From an uncultured Pseudomonadota bacterium (GTDB lineage Bacteria > Pseudomonadota > Gammaproteobacteria > Enterobacterales > Succinivibrionaceae), in NCBI GenBank assembly GCA_900319705.1, contig ONPL01000013.1:1-36174 (forward strand): a stretch of DNA of 36,174 nt, written 5' to 3'. The notes below the pieces were generated by a model, which was given only the letters and a program-made list of their open reading frames with translations, was not told where the DNA came from and made no database searches. Shown piece after piece: positions 25,654 through 34,276 of this stretch (the stretch's first letter is position 1; each line of letters begins with the position of its first letter). Both the position numbers and the translations under genes were made by a program.

Positions 25654-25682
25654 GACAGTCTGCTGCACTGTACGGGAATTGT

Positions 25683-26855
25683 ATGCTTGAACTTTTATTT
25701 CTGCTGTTACCTATTGCTGTAATGTACGGATGGTACATGGGCGTCCGACAGGCCAAGCTCAGCAGTGATGAAAGCAAGACATCTCAGACTCAGCAGTTTG
25801 TATCCGGTGTTAAATTTCTGCTGGAGGAGAAGAAGGATCGTGCATCAGATATCTTCGTTGATCTTCTGCATATCAATTCCGACAATTTTGATGCCAACCT
25901 GGCTCTTGCTGAAGTTTACCGCGTAAGAGGTGATGCAGACAAGGCTATAAGGATCCACAAGAAACTTCTTGAAAGTGATATTGCAGCCGCACAGCGCAGG
26001 CTCGTTTTCAAGGAGCTGGCCAAGGATTATGTCCAGATCAGTCTTTACGATCAGGCAATCCCGATCCTGGATGATCTGATTGAAGATCCGAACTACCAGG
26101 TCTCGGCGGTAAAACTTCTGCTTAATATTCACCAGTCGCTGTGTGACTGGGAACCGGGGATTAAGCTCATTGACAAGTACCACAGCGTTTTAAGTGAAAA
26201 ATACACCGTGGAACTCAAATCCCAGTTTCTCTGTGAAAGAGCGCAGGAATGCATCATCTCGCAGAAAGTTGCTGCCGCCTATGATTTTTTCATCCGGGCG
26301 CTTACAATCAATCCTAAATGTGTAAGAGCTCATATATGTCTGTCTAAACTGCTGCAGAGTCAGCATCGTCCCCTGGAGGCTATCCCCCACCTTTTGGAAG
26401 TTGCCAGAACAGATCCTTCTATGATTATGGAGGTTATTCCGATCCTCAGGATCTGTTTCGAACTGCCCCGCGAACAGGATCTGTATCTGGAGAAGCTGAG
26501 GGAAATCCAGGAGAACTGCTCCTCGTCATCTTCAGCCTCACTGATTGCTGAAATGGCGGGTTTTATGGAAATGACCAATGAGGAAACTCAGAACTTCATT
26601 CTGATGCACCTGAAGAAAAATCCGTCCCTCAGACTCTTTTCAGAGCTGCTGCGCTATCAGCAGAACAATGCCCAGGATCAGCAGTCCAGGGAAAGCCTCG
26701 GGCTCATTCAGAGCCTTGTTAATGCCCAGATTGTCAAGAATCCGGTTTACCAGTGTAAGAACTGCGGATTCCAGTCAAAAATTCTGTTCTGGCACTGCCC
26801 GAACTGCAGCAACTGGTCCACCATCTCCCCGATCCGCGGTTTTGACGGTGACTGA
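25683..26855 (+). CDS. lapB: LapB (YciM), LPS assembly / LpxC regulator
   Basis: Membrane-anchored TPR protein that in E. coli controls LpxC turnover by FtsH and thus LPS amount. The 390 residues compare with 389 in E. coli. A single N-terminal anchor (about 1-19) is followed by TPR repeats across about 35-300. A C-terminal rubredoxin-like metal site has two cysteine pairs, CKNC and CPNC, in [20 protein letters not shown]. All four cysteines are present. It sits between lapA and pyrF, the conserved order. Confidence 0.95.
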   Translation: MLELLFLLLPIAVMYGWYMGVRQAKLSSDESKTSQTQQFVSGVKFLLEEKKDRASDIFVDLLHINSDNFDANLALAEVYRVRGDADKAIRIHKKLLESDIAAAQRRLVFKELAKDYVQISLYDQAIPILDDLIEDPNYQVSAVKLLLNIHQSLCDWEPGIKLIDKYHSVLSEKYTVELKSQFLCERAQECIISQKVAAAYDFFIRALTINPKCVRAHICLSKLLQSQHRPLEAIPHLLEVARTDPSMIMEVIPILRICFELPREQDLYLEKLREIQENCSSSSSASLIAEMAGFMEMTNEETQNFILMHLKKNPSLRLFSELLRYQQNNAQDQQSRESLGLIQSLVNAQIVKNPVYQCKNCGFQSKILFWHCPNCSNWSTISPIRGFDGD

Positions 26856-26893
26856 TTGCCGGTATTTTTTACTTTTTACATTCAAGGTTGATT

Positions 26894-27610
26894 ATGTCTG
26901 ATATAAAAGAATCAAAGGTTATTGTTGCTCTTGACTATAATCAGGAGAGTGATGCTCTTAAATTTGTGGATTCAGTAGATCCGTCTCTCTGCCGGCTCAA
27001 GGTCGGTAAGGAAATGTTCACCTACTTCGGTCCGGCCTTCGTAAAAAAGCTGATTGAACGCCGTTTTGAGGTGTTCCTTGATCTTAAATTTCACGATATT
27101 CCCAATACTGTGGCCAGTGCGGTAAGAGCTGCGGCTGAGCTCGGAGTCTGGATGGTGAATGTTCATGCATCAGGCGGTGCAAAAATGATGACTGCGGCAA
27201 GGGAAATACTTGAACCGTACGGCAGTGATGCTCCTCTGCTTACCGCTGTAACCGTTCTTACCTCCATGGATCAGGAGCAGCTTGCTGCGGTTGGTATTGA
27301 ACGTCAGGTAAGAGATCAGGTTTGTCTGCTGGCTCAGCTTGCCGGCAAATGCGGTCTTGACGGGGTGGTGTGCTCGGCCCAGGAGGCTCCGATGCTGAGG
27401 CAGATTATGGGGAAGGATTTCCTGCTGGTTACTCCGGGGATCCGTCCTTTGAATGCAGCGGTGGGGGATCAGTCCAGAGTTGTAACTCCGAAACAGGCTG
27501 TACTCAACGGTTCAAGTTATCTGGTAATCGGCAGACCGATCACCAGGGCAGAAGATCCGAATGAAGTGCTCAGACAGATCCTTGCTGAAACCTCCGAGGC
27601 TCAGGAGTAG
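26894..27610 (+). CDS. pyrF: Orotidine 5'-phosphate decarboxylase
   Basis: Final step of de novo UMP synthesis. The catalytic DxKxxD motif is D63-L-K65-F-H-D68. The substrate-phosphate loop is near the C-terminus ([10 protein letters not shown]). The frame begins with a TTG at 26888, but the ATG at 26894 is preferred, with AAGG 6 nt upstream, giving 238 residues, near the E. coli length of 245. It follows lapB by 38 nt. Its last 10 bases overlap the end of the convergent rhomboid gene, and no terminator lies between them. Confidence 0.95.
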   Translation: MSDIKESKVIVALDYNQESDALKFVDSVDPSLCRLKVGKEMFTYFGPAFVKKLIERRFEVFLDLKFHDIPNTVASAVRAAAELGVWMVNVHASGGAKMMTAAREILEPYGSDAPLLTAVTVLTSMDQEQLAAVGIERQVRDQVCLLAQLAGKCGLDGVVCSAQEAPMLRQIMGKDFLLVTPGIRPLNAAVGDQSRVVTPKQAVLNGSSYLVIGRPITRAEDPNEVLRQILAETSEAQE

Positions 27611-28176
27611 CTCTGTCTCATAACTTTTGTCAGGAAAAGGTATCCGTATACGGATATCAGCATGCCGAAGGCATGCGCCTCTCTGGCCACTCTGGTAGTT
27701 GACAGATTAAGATCCAGGTACTGGTTGACGTACGGAGTGGCTATCACAAAGCAGATCCCGCCGATCCCCATTAGTATTCCTACAATCTTCTGGTGATGAT
27801 ACCAGAATGCGCTGCAGATGAAAAACAGAGCATAGCTGGTTCCGGAAATACCGTAGAATACAGTCGGTCTGTGAGCATTGTAGCTGCTCATTTCAAATAT
27901 ATTGATCAATGTATTGAGAATGAAAAACAGCACCAGAATTTTCCATCCGAAGTTGATGCTGAACCACGGTTTTGAAACTGGAAACAGCACATAGATCAGG
28001 TTGAATGCCAGCAGATTTTCAATAAGATGGAAGGTGGAACTGTGTACGAAATTTCCGTAAAGATAGGTCCCCCAGAATTCAGTAATGTTGTGGTGGGTTA
28101 ACGCCAGCGGCATGTTGAATTTCACTGCAAGTACATGGATGGTTACCACCATCAGGTTGATAAAAAAAAGAATCAT
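27601..28176 (-). CDS. Rhomboid-family intramembrane serine protease
   Basis: A compact 191-residue membrane protein with six predicted segments and no extra domains. The rhomboid catalytic residues are all present: H50 and N54 in HLIEN of the second segment, S111 in GISG before the fourth, and H168 (REAHAFG) in the last. This points to a working protease that cuts membrane proteins within the bilayer. The small size resembles both the GlpG core and rhombosortases, which process GlyGly-CTERM proteins; I cannot tell which. The ATG is 13 nt after the hns stop and has no good Shine-Dalgarno, so translation may depend on the upstream gene. Confidence 0.85.
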   Translation of the reverse strand: MILFFINLMVVTIHVLAVKFNMPLALTHHNITEFWGTYLYGNFVHSSTFHLIENLLAFNLIYVLFPVSKPWFSINFGWKILVLFFILNTLINIFEMSSYNAHRPTVFYGISGTSYALFFICSAFWYHHQKIVGILMGIGGICFVIATPYVNQYLDLNLSTTRVAREAHAFGMLISVYGYLFLTKVMRQSYS

Positions 28177-28189
28177 AGTAGTTTAAAAA

Positions 28190-28582
28190 TTAACGAATTA
28201 GGAAATCATCCATTGAACCGCCTTTTGCCATGTGTTCTTGGATTGGCAGCGGTGTTCTTCCCTGACCGGTCCATGTTTTTACCTCACCGGAAGGAAGAGT
28301 ATACTGATATTTGGCCGGACGTTTTGGCCTTCTAGATTTTACGGCACCCTGACTGCTTGAACCAAGTTCGGGGATCAGTTCAGACGGATCAATGCCGTCA
28401 GCCTGCAGCTGTTTGAGGTATTCGGATATTTTCTGATTGCGTACGTACTCACTGACCCTTCTGGATTCAACGATCTCCTGCAGATTTTTCAGTGCAGTTT
28501 CCAGTGTATTCAGTGAAACAGCGTCACACTCACTTTTCAGAACATCCTGATCTAAAAATATTCTATTAAATACAGAGAACAT
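28190..28582 (-). CDS. hns: H-NS-family nucleoid protein
   Basis: Binds AT-rich DNA and silences transcription. The 130-residue protein has an N-terminal oligomerisation region with coiled coil (about 20-62), a basic linker (VKSRRPKRPAK 81-91) and the conserved C-terminal DNA-binding domain with TWTGQGRTP at 103-111, whose QGR hook enters the minor groove, ending MDDFLI. StpA is an alternative name for a second copy; one gene is seen here. Its ATG comes 2 nt after the stop of the EAL-HDOD gene, so the two are translationally coupled. This arrangement is unusual, since hns is commonly transcribed alone. Confidence 0.93.
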   Translation of the reverse strand: MFSVFNRIFLDQDVLKSECDAVSLNTLETALKNLQEIVESRRVSEYVRNQKISEYLKQLQADGIDPSELIPELGSSSQGAVKSRRPKRPAKYQYTLPSGEVKTWTGQGRTPLPIQEHMAKGGSMDDFLIR

Positions 28583-28584
28583 TG

Positions 28585-29805
28585 TTATTTTTCACTCAAT
28601 ATTGAATTTGCCCATTGGGTTGCCTCAAGGAATATATCAATTATATTCTGTTCGGTAAGATTGAGTTTGGAGGCCCGCAGTTTTATTCTGGTCCAGTTCA
28701 TATTCTCGTAATCTATGACAAGTCCAATGTAAAATGACAGTTCACCTTTCTTTTCAATAAGTGCTGTTTTTATTTTTTCAGAAATCGGCAGAGAGCCGAG
28801 TATTTCCTCAAATGATTTGTCCATCATTACATCCAGCAGTGACAGCAGACCGCTCATGAAAACTTCATGGGAATCTATCTGACTGTTTCTAGCCTTGGCC
28901 AGCAGTTCGCAGAACCTTGCTCTGACAAGACTCGTTTTGGACAGCTCAGAAGGTTTACCGTCTTTCATACTGGTTGACCACATAAGAATAACAAAACGCT
29001 TGAGGTTGTCACGACCGAGGAACACCACCGCATGACGGATGGAACTGATCAGATCGTTGGTGCCGTAGCGGATGTTGTTTACATACCGCAGCAGACGGTA
29101 GGTCAGGGCCTGATCCCGACTGAAGATCAACTCGATTTTTTCATAATCGAGATTATCTTTTACAATTTCTGTAAACAGCTGTGTTACTGACAGCTGATTG
29201 GAGGTAATTGATTTGTTCCTTACAATTTCAGGTTTGCTGAAAAAGTATCCCTGGAACAGTTTGAATCCTAGTTTCTTTGCAGTGTTGAACTCCTCAAGGG
29301 TTTCAATTTTTTCCGCCAGACACATTATATGAACCAGTTTGGATCTGTGTCCCTGCACGTAGTTCTTGATTACTTCTGTTGAGGTGAGTTTCCAGTCGAA
29401 TTTTATAATATCAATAAAAGGAAGAAATTTATCCCAGGCAGGTTCAAGAGTAAAGTCATCAAGTGCGATTCTGTAGTTGCAGCGTTTCAGTTCTTTTACG
29501 CTTTCAAGCAGTGCTTCATTCGGTGTTGCATCCTCAAGAATTTCGATTACCACTTTGTTTCTTGGAAGACTGCCGGCAAGTCCGTCTATAATCAGTGAAT
29601 ACGGAAAATTAATAAACGCAATCTTGTCGCCTACCAACGATTCGATCGGTTGATTTAAAAACTGTTCAGTAAGCAAAGACGTAGTTGCTTCTTCGGATGA
29701 AACATTGGGAAACACATTGCTAAGACCTTTTCTGAATAGAAGTTCATAAGCGTAGGTTCTCAGTTTATCATCAAGAATAGGCTGTCTGGCTACAAATGAA
29801 TACAT
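28585..29805 (-). CDS. EAL-HDOD signalling protein (YuxH/CdgJ type)
   Basis: A 406-residue soluble protein with an EAL domain (about 1-200) and an HDOD domain (about 203-400), the COG3434 architecture. EAL-type residues remain at E21 (ELL instead of EAL), N66, E88, D116-D117, K135 and Q185. Loop 6 reads DDFTLEPAW instead of DDFGTG, so phosphodiesterase activity is doubtful. Members such as V. cholerae CdgJ affect motility. The frame is open to an ATG at 29856, but the ATG at 29805 is chosen: AAGGA stands 7 nt upstream, and the protein then starts with the family's YSFVARQPI. It heads a likely three-gene operon with hns and the rhomboid gene. Confidence 0.88.
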   Translation of the reverse strand: MYSFVARQPILDDKLRTYAYELLFRKGLSNVFPNVSSEEATTSLLTEQFLNQPIESLVGDKIAFINFPYSLIIDGLAGSLPRNKVVIEILEDATPNEALLESVKELKRCNYRIALDDFTLEPAWDKFLPFIDIIKFDWKLTSTEVIKNYVQGHRSKLVHIMCLAEKIETLEEFNTAKKLGFKLFQGYFFSKPEIVRNKSITSNQLSVTQLFTEIVKDNLDYEKIELIFSRDQALTYRLLRYVNNIRYGTNDLISSIRHAVVFLGRDNLKRFVILMWSTSMKDGKPSELSKTSLVRARFCELLAKARNSQIDSHEVFMSGLLSLLDVMMDKSFEEILGSLPISEKIKTALIEKKGELSFYIGLVIDYENMNWTRIKLRASKLNLTEQNIIDIFLEATQWANSILSEK

Positions 29806-30433
29806 CTGGTTATCCTTAATAATAATTCCAGTCGCACTGCCGTGTGACATGATCATATTAGCAAAAAGGCATACAGAATAAGTCGATCATGTTCAAATTT
29901 ACAGTACAAATCCTGCGGTTGGATTTATTATGTTCATGAAATATATTTCAATTATATATTTTAATTATTTAAAATATTAATTAAAAAACCGTGCTCTCAA
30001 TTCTTATCAGTCTTTTATTGTATTATAGGATTTTTGTTAATTTACACTTAAATGTCGGCGGTTATGCATATTTGGGACATTGATCAAAATTGTCTGCGGT
30101 GAAGTGCGGATAAAATTCCCTTCATCTGACACTGATATCGGGTCAGTAAATATCCGGTTTCTGTACAGTTGAGACAGATGGTATTATATTTTTTGATTAT
30201 TAAGAATAATTAAAAAATTACTGTAAATATATATATGGTTTTATGTTTAATATATATTGTTAATATATTTTAATTAAATATATTTCTAATATTTAAATAT
30301 ATTTGATGGAATAAAATATATTGTGTTGTATAAATATTAGGATATTATTTTATTTAAAATAATTATATTGTTTATATTTTAATAAAATTATTGTCTGATA
30401 TTATTTAATAAAAAGAGAGTTAATATACTATTT
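29806..30433. other. AT-rich gap between the EAL-HDOD/hns operon and the IS
   Basis: No gene seen. It should contain the promoter of the EAL-HDOD/hns operon on the minus strand; a weak candidate is TTGAAC with a 17-nt spacer and TATGCC near 29870-29900. A GC-richer island with a CTGAC/GTCAG hairpin (30126-30146) splits two very AT-rich stretches, about 29935-29990 and 30180-30433. Such DNA is what H-NS prefers. Confidence 0.45.
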
Positions 30434-30440
30434 ATTAATT
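30434..30440 (+). repeat. Left target-site duplication of the IS
   Basis: ATTAATT, identical to 32512-32518 on the other side of the element. Confidence 0.8.
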
Positions 30441-30489
30441 TCCTATTTTTGCATGAAATTTCACGCAAAATTCAAAATAGTCTTTTTGT

Positions 30490-32337
30490 TCAATGAGCCT
30501 TTTGGTCTGCCTCGCCCTCTACCTGCAAGTTTTCGTTCCATTGCTGCCTTCTGGGTTGATGACAGACTACTCTGTGGAACAGGGCCATGCTTATCTCCAC
30601 CTGTGGTGTCGTAAACCCTGTCACACTGCTGCTTCCATCCGGATATTCAATATAGCGAATTGGGAGCATTTCATGAAGGACGTCTATCGAAGACGGATAG
30701 TTTTTTCGGAGTTTTTCACTCCAGATGTGACGAAGATGCGAACGGAGAATCAAACCTATGAACAGTATGAAAAGCCGTCCGGTTTTTCCATCTTCGCTCC
30801 AGTTATTCTGCATATTGAAACCAAGCTGAACTTTCATTTCCTCAAAATATTTCTCCTGCTCATCACGTAACGCATACAGTTCAAACTGTCTTCTTGCATC
30901 ACCATCCACCTTATAGGATATGGATGCAAAGATTCCTGCTGTATTCTTCGCCTTGGATATTACTTTTTCATTTTCAGTTACAATCAGTTTCTTTTCTGAA
31001 CTCAGATAAATCTTGTGAAAAGTATACAGAGTTCTGAGTTTCCTGATGTCTTCATCAGAGTAGACTCCACTGTCTGTTGCATTAAGTTTGGATGCTGCCT
31101 GTTTCTCCTTTCGGATACTCTCATTTATCTTTGTTAATCTTTCAATTCGAACATTCATATCCAGAAACAGGTTGATCTTCAGTTTGATCTGTTTTACCTG
31201 TTCAGGATGTTCCGGATCTGAAACATTTTTATCTTCCTCGAACTGCGTCAGGAAGATCTTTTCTTCGTCATAGTATTCCATGTTTGCAGGCATACCCTGA
31301 GCATCATACTGGATCCGCAGGATGCTGTTGTATACTGGGTTCTGTCCAACTTTGCCACATACAAGGAATGCCTGATCCCTTTGTATCATGTCAACAATGT
31401 TATCTTCTGTCTCGTACCCTCTGTCAAAGACTACCAGCAAATCATTGCATTCCAGTTTCTGCAAATCCTCAATAATCGTGTGCAAGGTTCTGGAATCATT
31501 CTCATTCCCGCCAAATGTTCTGTAGTATATCGGCTCGTGCGAATCAAGAGAATATACAACAACTTCCAGAGTATTCTGCAGTGCTTCGTTGTCCTTGTTC
31601 TTTCCCCAGCGTATATCAGCAAGACATCTTCCATATGCAGATCTGGTTGTTGAATCACAGGCAAGCACTGCCTTGGGATTCTGTCGTTTTATACGCAGTT
31701 TCAAAAATGACATCCTGTGATTATCTGTTATGGACTGTGTGAACCTCGTAATATACGAAGGACTGAGAACTCTTGCAGAAGGAACTTTTGTATATGTCTG
31801 CCATCTCTCTGTCTGAGAGTAACTCCATTTTGTCATAATCGGAAACATTGCCAGTGTCATGATATCATTCACAACCAGCTGATTACCGTCAAACACCGAC
31901 AACAGATCCTCTACCACGTGTTTGCTCACTGCCATTTCCCACAAAAACCAGGTACCACCATAAAACCGATTGTTAAACTGTTCATCTCCGGCTGTTGTTC
32001 GTACTGTTCCGGAAAAAGCAGAACCGTCATTTTCATATGACGGATCATAAGAGAGAGGTCTTCTGTTCTCCTCCTCTGTCAGTTTTTCTATCGCTGATAA
32101 ATCCCAGCTTTCTGGAAACTCAAGTTTGCCTCTCGTATTAGAATCAGTCAGACAGAAACGCTGATTCGGTATAAACTTCATCTCCTCTGTAACATCCCCC
32201 CAATACACGTAGTGACGTCTGATTTTTCCTGTCTTGTCATCCTTCTCGTAAGGCTGAGTTGCTGCATATCGGTATCCTCCAGTTTGGTGAAGAATTACCT
32301 TGAAATCTGCATTCGGGCTTCTTGGTCTACCTGCCAC
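30490..32337 (-). CDS. DDE transposase, IS1634-like
   Basis: A full-length 615-residue transposase. The DDE triad is D228 (LACDSTTRSAYGR), D305 (VVFDRGYETE) and E495. The last sits in a perfect Y-(2)-R-(3)-E-(6)-K signature of the IS4 superfamily: Y488, R491, E495 and K502. The N-terminal MAGRPRSPNADFKV is a typical DNA-binding start. Its ATG is preceded by a strong GGAGAGGA ribosome site. That site can be paired in longer transcripts (see the hairpin entry). No frameshift or internal stop is present. Confidence 0.93.
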   Translation of the reverse strand: MAGRPRSPNADFKVILHQTGGYRYAATQPYEKDDKTGKIRRHYVYWGDVTEEMKFIPNQRFCLTDSNTRGKLEFPESWDLSAIEKLTEEENRRPLSYDPSYENDGSAFSGTVRTTAGDEQFNNRFYGGTWFLWEMAVSKHVVEDLLSVFDGNQLVVNDIMTLAMFPIMTKWSYSQTERWQTYTKVPSARVLSPSYITRFTQSITDNHRMSFLKLRIKRQNPKAVLACDSTTRSAYGRCLADIRWGKNKDNEALQNTLEVVVYSLDSHEPIYYRTFGGNENDSRTLHTIIEDLQKLECNDLLVVFDRGYETEDNIVDMIQRDQAFLVCGKVGQNPVYNSILRIQYDAQGMPANMEYYDEEKIFLTQFEEDKNVSDPEHPEQVKQIKLKINLFLDMNVRIERLTKINESIRKEKQAASKLNATDSGVYSDEDIRKLRTLYTFHKIYLSSEKKLIVTENEKVISKAKNTAGIFASISYKVDGDARRQFELYALRDEQEKYFEEMKVQLGFNMQNNWSEDGKTGRLFILFIGLILRSHLRHIWSEKLRKNYPSSIDVLHEMLPIRYIEYPDGSSSVTGFTTPQVEISMALFHRVVCHQPRRQQWNENLQVEGEADQKAH

Positions 32338-32345
32338 AACATCCT

Positions 32346-32405
32346 CTCCACATATATGCGTGAAATAATATATTTATTATATCATATTTCACGCATATAT
32401 GGAGA
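32346..32405 (-). promoter_or_regulatory. Transposase promoter inside the loop of a read-through hairpin
   Basis: CATATATGCGTGAAATA (32351-32367) and TATTTCACGCATATATG (32385-32401) form a perfect 17-bp stem with a 17-nt loop. Read on the minus strand, the loop starts TGATATAAT, an extended -10 promoter (-10 hexamer 32381 to 32376, start about 32369). Transcripts from it contain only the downstream arm. Transcripts from outside contain both arms. A further pairing of TCTC (just upstream of the stem) with GAGA of the ribosome site, across a 2-nt bulge, would then block translation of the transposase. Confidence 0.75.
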
Positions 32406-32511
32406 ATTATTATGCAGTATAAACAATCATAAAACGTTGCATTTTCAATAACTTATAATCTAGGAGATGCGTGATTCTTCATTTTGCGTCAAATAGTCTG
32501 CAAAAATAGGA

Positions 32512-32518
32512 ATTAATT
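32512..32518 (+). repeat. Right target-site duplication of the IS
   Basis: ATTAATT, matching 30434-30440. Confidence 0.8.
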
Positions 32519-32548
32519 CTCTTTTTATTTTATTGCAAGAAGCGGAGT

Positions 32549-34276
32549 TTAATCTGCAGGATCCTCCGTCCCTGCCTGTTTTTTCAGGAAGTATCCTTTA
32601 TTTCCGGCCGCACATGTAGAGGCATGGATGTTACCTGCCTTTATGAAACTGCGCAGTTCTTTCCGGAATTTACTGCCGTCGTATTTCTCATCCTCGGAGA
32701 TTTTTTTCTTCCACAGATAATAGGAAATTTCATCAAGATAGCTGCGGTATTCGCTGTATTGCGGCAGCATCTCGAAGCAGGTGATTCCGCGGTCAATGCA
32801 GCCGGTTGCATATCCCATGATCAGCCGGTAGTTGTTACGCGGATCTGTATCACTGAAATTTTTGAGCAGATTTCGTTTTACCCTGCATTTGTAAAGTTTA
32901 TCTGTCAGATAGTTGAATTTTATAATGTTATCCAGGTACAGCAGATACAGAATGCACATTATCAGAAGTATTACCAGAATCACCAGCAGCAGGTAGAGCA
33001 GTCTGTTGCCGTAGCTGCTTGAGAGATCAAAGCCCTCCTTTTCCTCAGGAAGAACATCGTAGTCAATGGTCTTGAGATTGAATACATTAAGATCGGTTTT
33101 CTGAGTATTAGCATTGATCCAGTTTATTTTGATCGGATCAAAATGCAGTTTCATCTTCTTGAGAGGAATGTATATATATCTGACGATCTGTTTTGACTTG
33201 AGAACTCCTGTTTTCGGATCGTATGTTTCACTGGTGTAGCCCTTGTCCTCGTATACCTTGAACTGAGGGGTTTCTTTCATGGATATTTTTGGAAAATTAT
33301 CGATGGATGCACCTACAGCCTCGAATTCCAGCTCATGGGTGATCGGAGAGTTTGCTGTCACTTTGATGGTTTTTGGTGCCCATGATTCCTTGATTTTGAA
33401 TTCATCAGCAACGATCAGGTTTTTCAGATCTTCGAATCCCTCAATGGACAGTTTTATATCCGGAAGCTGCTGGACAAAACGCAGTTTGGTCCTCTGCTGG
33501 GTTTCGCCGTGGCGCTTCTTGTTAGGATCTGTCAGTACCACTGTGGCACTGTTGATTACCGGATTGTTAAGTGAATGCGGAATATTGTTTACCGCAGTGT
33601 TGTATTTACCGGTGATGGTCGGCTGTTCAATTTCATATGTTCCCGGATTGTGGAAGCTTACAGCATAAATTTTTCTTGAGATGGCAAGATTGTGATTCCG
33701 GTTGTTCGGCGCCTGTTTCTCCTCGTGAATAAGATGGATGGTACCGCCTTTAACTGTCGGGGAGGTGATGTTGGTGATTTCCACGTTTCTAGGCTGGGTT
33801 ATGGTAACCGTGTAGAACAGTGTCTGGTTGGTGTAATGTTTCTGATCGGTGCTGCTGGTTATTTCAGATTTGATCAGATTGCTCAGTTCCGGATAGTTTG
33901 AAACACGTCCCCTGTTTCTTACCACGATCGGCAGTGGAGTGGTGACGTTGTTGGAAATCAGCATGCTCGGGATCTGGCGGGAACCTGCAGTATGCGAAAG
34001 CAGCGGGATTCTCCAGTAGGTTTCATTGCGGTCAATATTGTAGTTGGAATCGATATTTCCAACCACATAGTTATTCTCGATCAGCGGGCGGGTGTCAAGA
34101 TCGTCAATGGCAAAGCGGCCCTGGGCGGTAACAACCAGTAGGAAGCTTTCATCCTGGAAGATCTTGTCCTCATGGATCCTAAGCTGCAGCATGTTTTCAG
34201 CCCAGGTTACGGCCGGAAGTGCTGCCGCAATCAGAAATACTGTTGCACGTACAAGATTTTTTACTATGTCTACCAT
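32549..34276 (-). CDS. batD: BatD-like protein
   Basis: Membrane-anchored periplasmic protein of the Bat (aerotolerance-type) system. The 575 residues begin with a signal peptide (about 1-26, cut after TWA). A large beta-rich periplasmic region follows (about 27-430), with BatD-style repeats such as YTNQTLFYTVTI. One membrane segment (about 432-458) and a cytoplasmic tail complete it. Its ATG overlaps the batB stop by 7 nt (ATGGTAG), so the two are translationally coupled. It is the last gene of the operon. The exact role of Bat proteins is unsettled; MoxR ATPase partners are expected further upstream, outside the window. Confidence 0.85.
   Translation of the reverse strand: MVDIVKNLVRATVFLIAAALPAVTWAENMLQLRIHEDKIFQDESFLLVVTAQGRFAIDDLDTRPLIENNYVVGNIDSNYNIDRNETYWRIPLLSHTAGSRQIPSMLISNNVTTPLPIVVRNRGRVSNYPELSNLIKSEITSSTDQKHYTNQTLFYTVTITQPRNVEITNITSPTVKGGTIHLIHEEKQAPNNRNHNLAISRKIYAVSFHNPGTYEIEQPTITGKYNTAVNNIPHSLNNPVINSATVVLTDPNKKRHGETQQRTKLRFVQQLPDIKLSIEGFEDLKNLIVADEFKIKESWAPKTIKVTANSPITHELEFEAVGASIDNFPKISMKETPQFKVYEDKGYTSETYDPKTGVLKSKQIVRYIYIPLKKMKLHFDPIKINWINANTQKTDLNVFNLKTIDYDVLPEEKEGFDLSSSYGNRLLYLLLVILVILLIMCILYLLYLDNIIKFNYLTDKLYKCRVKRNLLKNFSDTDPRNNYRLIMGYATGCIDRGITCFEMLPQYSEYRSYLDEISYYLWKKKISEDEKYDGSKFRKELRSFIKAGNIHASTCAAGNKGYFLKKQAGTEDPAD

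Larger units (their letters stand above)
30441..32511 (-). mobile_element. Complete insertion sequence, IS4/IS1634 type
   Basis: A 2071-bp element with perfect 13-bp terminal inverted repeats, TCCTATTTTTGCA (30441-30453) and TGCAAAAATAGGA (32499-32511). Similarity between the two ends extends to about 30 bp, including a shared ACGCAAAAT block. A 7-bp duplication ATTAATT flanks it. It encodes a single intact transposase on the minus strand, plus a hairpin/promoter structure near its right end. Matching duplications and intact ends suggest a recent and possibly still active insertion. IS1634 family is chosen from transposase length and style; not verified by search. Confidence 0.9.
30407..32529. 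repeat. 18-bp inverted repeat (probable bat terminator) split by the IS
   Basis: Left arm AATAAAAAGAGAGTTAAT (30407-30424) and right arm ATTAATTCTCTTTTTATT (32512-32529) are complementary over 18 bp with one G-T pair. Removing the IS and one target copy leaves a 9-nt loop, ATACTATTT. The arms end in A- and T-runs, and the right arm begins 20 nt past the batD stop, so the intact palindrome was probably an intrinsic terminator. The interval given spans both arms and the inserted IS. Confidence 0.8.
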
